In this document: positions 5,825 through 7,642 of the stretch, piece by piece
Layout of the letters: each line of letters opens with the position of its first letter
Numbering within the stretch: the stretch's first letter is position 1
NCBI GenBank assembly: GCA_034663685.1
Contig: JAXDJC010000235.1
Location: 1 to 7,642 of the forward strand
DNA: 7,642 bases
From: AC-37 sp034663685
GTDB lineage: Bacteria > Actinomycetota > Thermoleophilia > Solirubrobacterales > Thermoleophilaceae
Direction: 5' to 3'
Position numbers and translations under genes: made by a program
Notes under the pieces: model-generated
Database searches by the model: none
What the model was told of the DNA's origin: nothing
The model's input: the letters and a program-made list of their open reading frames with translations, nothing else

Positions 5825-5830
5825 AGGGTA
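5825..5830 (-). promoter_or_regulatory. Candidate -10 box of the efp-led operon
   Basis: On the minus strand TACCCT fits TANNNT and lies eight bases before the efp GTG. A start site at the usual 6-7 bases after the box would give a leaderless or nearly leaderless message, which agrees with the absence of a Shine-Dalgarno sequence. The hexamer 17 bases further upstream (CCAACC) does not resemble a -35. The 51-base divergent gap leaves no room for promoters elsewhere unless they lie inside the methyltransferase gene. Confidence 0.4.
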
Positions 5831-5855
5831 GAGCCAGCGGGCGCCATGGTTGGCG

Positions 5856-5861
5856 TACGAT
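5856..5861 (+). promoter_or_regulatory. Candidate -10 box for the divergent methyltransferase gene
   Basis: TACGAT fits TANNNT and is followed by six bases (CGGGAC) and the GTG at 5868, the same geometry as in front of tlyA. No Shine-Dalgarno sequence and no good -35 are visible. The box lies about 25 bases from the efp -10 box on the other strand, so the two promoters would share and possibly compete for the same 51 bases. Confidence 0.4.
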
Positions 5862-5867
5862 CGGGAC

Positions 5868-6674
5868 GTGAGCCGAGCGGGGCAGGCGGCCTCCTTTCAG
5901 GTGTCCGGCGACGCGTACGACCGCCACGTCGGGAGATACAGCGGCGCGCTGGCGCGGGCGCTGATCGAAGCCGTCGGTGTCGAGGAGGGATCCCGGGCGC
6001 TCGATGTGGGCTGCGGCCCCGGGGCGCTCACGGCCGCGCTCGCCGACACGCTCGGCCCGGACCAGGTGGCCGCCGTGGACCCCTCCGAGCCGTTCGCGGC
6101 GGCGTGCCGCGAGCGCGTGCCGGGGGCGGATGTGCGCGTGGCCTACGCCGATCGGCTCCCGTTCGAGGACGGGTCCTTCGACCTCACGCTCTCGCAGCTC
6201 GTCCTCAACTTCGTCCCGGACGCCCCGGCGGCGCTGCGCGAGATGCTCCGTGTCACGCGCAGCGGCGGCGTGGTCGCGGCCTGCGTGTGGGACTACGCGG
6301 CCGAGATGACCATGCTGCGCGCGTTCTGGGACGCGGCCGTGGCGGTCGACCCGGACACGCGCGATCTCCACGAGGGGGTGCGTACGCCGTACGGTCGCCC
6401 CGACAAGCTCGGGGAGCTGTGGAGGGACGCCGGATTGCTCGACGTGGTCACCGGGCCGATCGTGGTTCGCGCGTCATACGCCGGCTTCGACGACCTCTGG
6501 GCGCCGTTCACCCTCGGTGTGGGTCCTGCGGGCGCCCACACCACCTCGCTCGGCGAGCCCGAACGCGAGGCGCTCAGGGCCGAATTCCACAGCCGCCTGG
6601 ACTCACCGGAGGGACCGTTCGAGCTCTCGGCGCGGGCCTGGATGGTTCGCGGGAGAGCGCCCGGCAAGGGCTAG
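5868..6674 (+). CDS. Class I SAM-dependent methyltransferase (Methyltransf_11 type)
   Basis: This 268-residue protein is a Rossmann-fold methyltransferase of the UbiE/Methyltransf_11 kind; its substrate cannot be told. SAM-binding motif I is LDVGCGPG (45-52), with the acidic residue that binds the ribose at Asp71 in AAVDPS. The stretch ADRLPFEDGSFD (94-105) is the usual post-motif II segment, and LREMLRVTRSGG (123-134) matches the conserved L-R-x-x-x-R-V-x-x-x-G-G turn before strand 5. The N-terminal AYDRHVGRYS is a common cap in this group. The C-terminal third carries the substrate region. I prefer GTG 5868 over the in-frame TTG at 5850 because a TACGAT box lies six bases before the GTG and neither start has a Shine-Dalgarno sequence. 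It is the only plus-strand protein gene here, divergent from efp. Its stop shares CTAG with that of the convergent hydrolase. Confidence 0.88.
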   Translation: MSRAGQAASFQVSGDAYDRHVGRYSGALARALIEAVGVEEGSRALDVGCGPGALTAALADTLGPDQVAAVDPSEPFAAACRERVPGADVRVAYADRLPFEDGSFDLTLSQLVLNFVPDAPAALREMLRVTRSGGVVAACVWDYAAEMTMLRAFWDAAVAVDPDTRDLHEGVRTPYGRPDKLGELWRDAGLLDVVTGPIVVRASYAGFDDLWAPFTLGVGPAGAHTTSLGEPEREALRAEFHSRLDSPEGPFELSARAWMVRGRAPGKG

Positions 6675-7267
6675 AGGGCCCGCAACCACTCGCGCACCGC
6701 CGCCGCGACGGCGGGGAGGTCCTTCTTCAGGGAGTGGTCGCCGGGCACCTGGGCCACGGTTCGCCGCGGGCCGGGCGGCGGCATGCCGAAGCGGTCGCCC
6801 TCGCCCTGGACCACGAGCACCGGCACCTTCACGGCGTCGAGCTCGTGCAGGCGGCTGGGCGGTTCCTCCGTGGCGCTCTTGCGCCGCGGGGGCTTCAGCG
6901 GGAAGGCGAGGCAGAGCACGGCGGACGCGTTGGTGGCGGCGGCCGTGCGGCAGGCCACGCGGGCGCCCGCCGAGCGGCCGCCGGGGATCAGCGGGACGCC
7001 TTTCAGCTCGCTACCGGCGAGCCGCTCGATCACGGCGACCCAGGCCGCGTCGAGCTGCGCCACAGCCGGCGACGAGCGGCGACCGGCCACGCGGTAGGGC
7101 TGCTCCACGAGCGCGACGCTGAAGCCCTCATCGAGCGCAGCCCTCGTGGTGGCGATGAGGTCGGGTGCGCTGACGCCCCCGCCGGCGCCGTGCCCGAGCA
7201 CGAGTCCCCCACGCGGGCCCGGAGCTTGCTGCAGGTGAACGCGCGCTGGCCCGTGCGGGGTGTCCAC
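6671..7267 (-). CDS. Alpha/beta hydrolase of the KANL3/TEX30-like family
   Basis: This 198-residue protein resembles the small cytoplasmic alpha/beta hydrolases related to human TEX30/KANSL3; their natural substrates are unknown. The oxyanion-hole loop is LGHGAGGG (24-31). The nucleophile elbow GRSAG (97-101) has Ser99, in the context PGGRSAGARVACRTAA (95-110). The acid is probably Asp158 in QGEGDRFG (154-161) and the base His178 in PGDHSLKK (175-182), so the triad looks complete. EQPYRVAGRR (55-64) is also typical of the family. There is no signal peptide or membrane segment. The GTG at 7267 lies 15 bases after the stop of the upstream SnoaL-like gene and has no good Shine-Dalgarno sequence. 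A CTG immediately after that stop (7282) would add MSALE, so the start is uncertain. The TAG stop overlaps the methyltransferase stop tail to tail. Confidence 0.88.
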   Translation of the reverse strand: MDTPHGPARVHLQQAPGPRGGLVLGHGAGGGVSAPDLIATTRAALDEGFSVALVEQPYRVAGRRSSPAVAQLDAAWVAVIERLAGSELKGVPLIPGGRSAGARVACRTAAATNASAVLCLAFPLKPPRRKSATEEPPSRLHELDAVKVPVLVVQGEGDRFGMPPPGPRRTVAQVPGDHSLKKDLPAVAAAVREWLRAL

Positions 7268-7282
7268 CTCGAGGGCGCTCAG

Positions 7283-7642
7283 CTAGAGCCCGCTCTCCGC
7301 CGCCGCGACCGCCTCCTCGAGGGTCGCGTACTCCCGGCCGCCAACGATCCGGCCGTCGCCGATCTTGATCACCGCCGCGAAGGCGAGCTCGGTCACCATG
7401 CCCGCGGACCGGCTCCGTGCCGACACCGAGAACGTTGCCACCACGGAGGCGCCGACCTCCCTGAGGCCGGTCGCCTCGATCGTGATGTCCTCGAAGAGCT
7501 CGAGCCACTCGTCGTAGTAACGGCGGAGCTGGTCTCGTCCGTGCATCGGCCCGACGTCGTCGGGCGCGCCCTCCATAGCCCGCCAGTCGATCTCGGGATG
7601 CCAGATGTGCTCGTACCAGTGGTCGAGCTTGGCCTCGTCCCA
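7283..7642 (-). CDS. SnoaL/NTF2-like protein (5' end beyond window)
   Basis: The minus-strand frame is open from the right edge to TAG at 7283, giving 119 visible residues; an internal ATG at 7576 is not the start. The sequence beginning WDEAKLDHWYEHIWHPEIDW, followed about ten residues later by GPMHGRDQLRRYYDEWLELF, fits the SnoaL-like polyketide-cyclase/NTF2 fold. Its expected pattern is an early 'HPEIDW' strand, a 'G-R-D-x-L/V-R-x-x-x' helix and a long curved sheet (about 50-100: VVATFSVSAR, AFAAVIKIGDGRIVGGREYA). The end EEAVAAAESGL matches the typical D/E-E-A-L-E-A-A-G-L tail of environmental members. The fold serves many small-molecule enzymes and binding proteins, so no function can be assigned. 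It is 15 bases upstream of the hydrolase gene and probably in one transcript with it. Confidence 0.8.
   Translation of the reverse strand, partial: WDEAKLDHWYEHIWHPEIDWRAMEGAPDDVGPMHGRDQLRRYYDEWLELFEDITIEATGLREVGASVVATFSVSARSRSAGMVTELAFAAVIKIGDGRIVGGREYATLEEAVAAAESGL

Noticed and set aside
4659..5831. Long plus-strand open frame opposite xseB, nusB and efp
   Set aside because: It is a shadow frame across three well-recognised minus-strand genes and has no domain features.
5850..5852. TTG as start of the methyltransferase
   Set aside because: It has no Shine-Dalgarno sequence and lies upstream of the TACGAT box that fits transcription starting at GTG 5868; the six extra residues match nothing I recognise in the family.
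6649..6683. Shared terminator between the methyltransferase and the hydrolase
   Set aside because: Short stems can be drawn (GCGGG/CCCGC outside, GCCC/GGGC inside), but they lie within coding sequence, are expected in GC-rich DNA and have no T-run on either strand.
7574..7576. ATG as start of the SnoaL-like gene
   Set aside because: The frame continues upstream to the window edge with a family-typical sequence (HPEIDW and preceding residues), so this ATG is internal.
1..7642. CRISPR arrays, tRNAs, rRNAs, insertion sequences, direct repeats or phage/defence genes
   Set aside because: None was seen by reading both strands; the window is almost fully occupied by housekeeping and common accessory genes.

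Overview
The window is GC-rich DNA in which almost every base is coding, with strongly G/C-ending codons, GTG starts and short gene overlaps. Gene content and order point to a high-GC actinobacterium. The order efp-nusB-xseB-ispA-dxs-tlyA-nadK combines the nusB/xseB/ispA/dxs/tlyA string known from Bacillus with the tlyA-ppnK pairing known from Mycobacterium. A Thermoleophilia/Solirubrobacterales-like lineage is my best guess, but this is inferred from layout and composition only. Everything recognisable is housekeeping or common accessory. I did not find a new defence, mobile or biosynthetic system.

Region 1 (1-5816, minus strand) is a long co-directional housekeeping cluster. In transcription order it holds efp (EF-P), nusB, xseB (exonuclease VII small subunit), ispA (short-chain prenyl synthase), dxs (first step of the MEP isoprenoid pathway), tlyA (rRNA 2'-O-methyltransferase) and nadK (NAD kinase). 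A possible signal-peptide-like start of another gene runs off the left edge. IspA and Dxs are the metabolic core: Dxs feeds the MEP pathway, whose C5 products IspA condenses. NadK makes the NADP+ whose reduced form that pathway consumes. EF-P, NusB and TlyA serve translation and rRNA synthesis. Most junctions are 4-base start/stop overlaps of the form NTGA, which implies translational coupling. The exceptions are efp/nusB (6 bases apart) and dxs/tlyA (171 bases apart). The expected partner xseA is missing from the cluster.

Region 2 (1695-1865) is the only sizeable intergenic gap. It carries a clear intrinsic terminator oriented to the plus strand, opposite to both flanking genes. This terminator may end a small plus-strand RNA of about 78 nt. 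The gap also holds a probable leaderless promoter for tlyA-nadK.

Region 3 (5817-7642) opens with a 51-base divergent promoter region between efp and a plus-strand class I SAM methyltransferase. That gene ends in a CTAG that also holds the stop codon of a convergent minus-strand alpha/beta hydrolase. Upstream of the hydrolase, and likely co-transcribed with it, is a SnoaL/NTF2-like protein whose 5' end lies beyond the right edge.

Three genes (tlyA, efp, methyltransferase) have a TANNNT hexamer 6-8 bases before a GTG start and no good Shine-Dalgarno sequence, suggesting leaderless transcripts.
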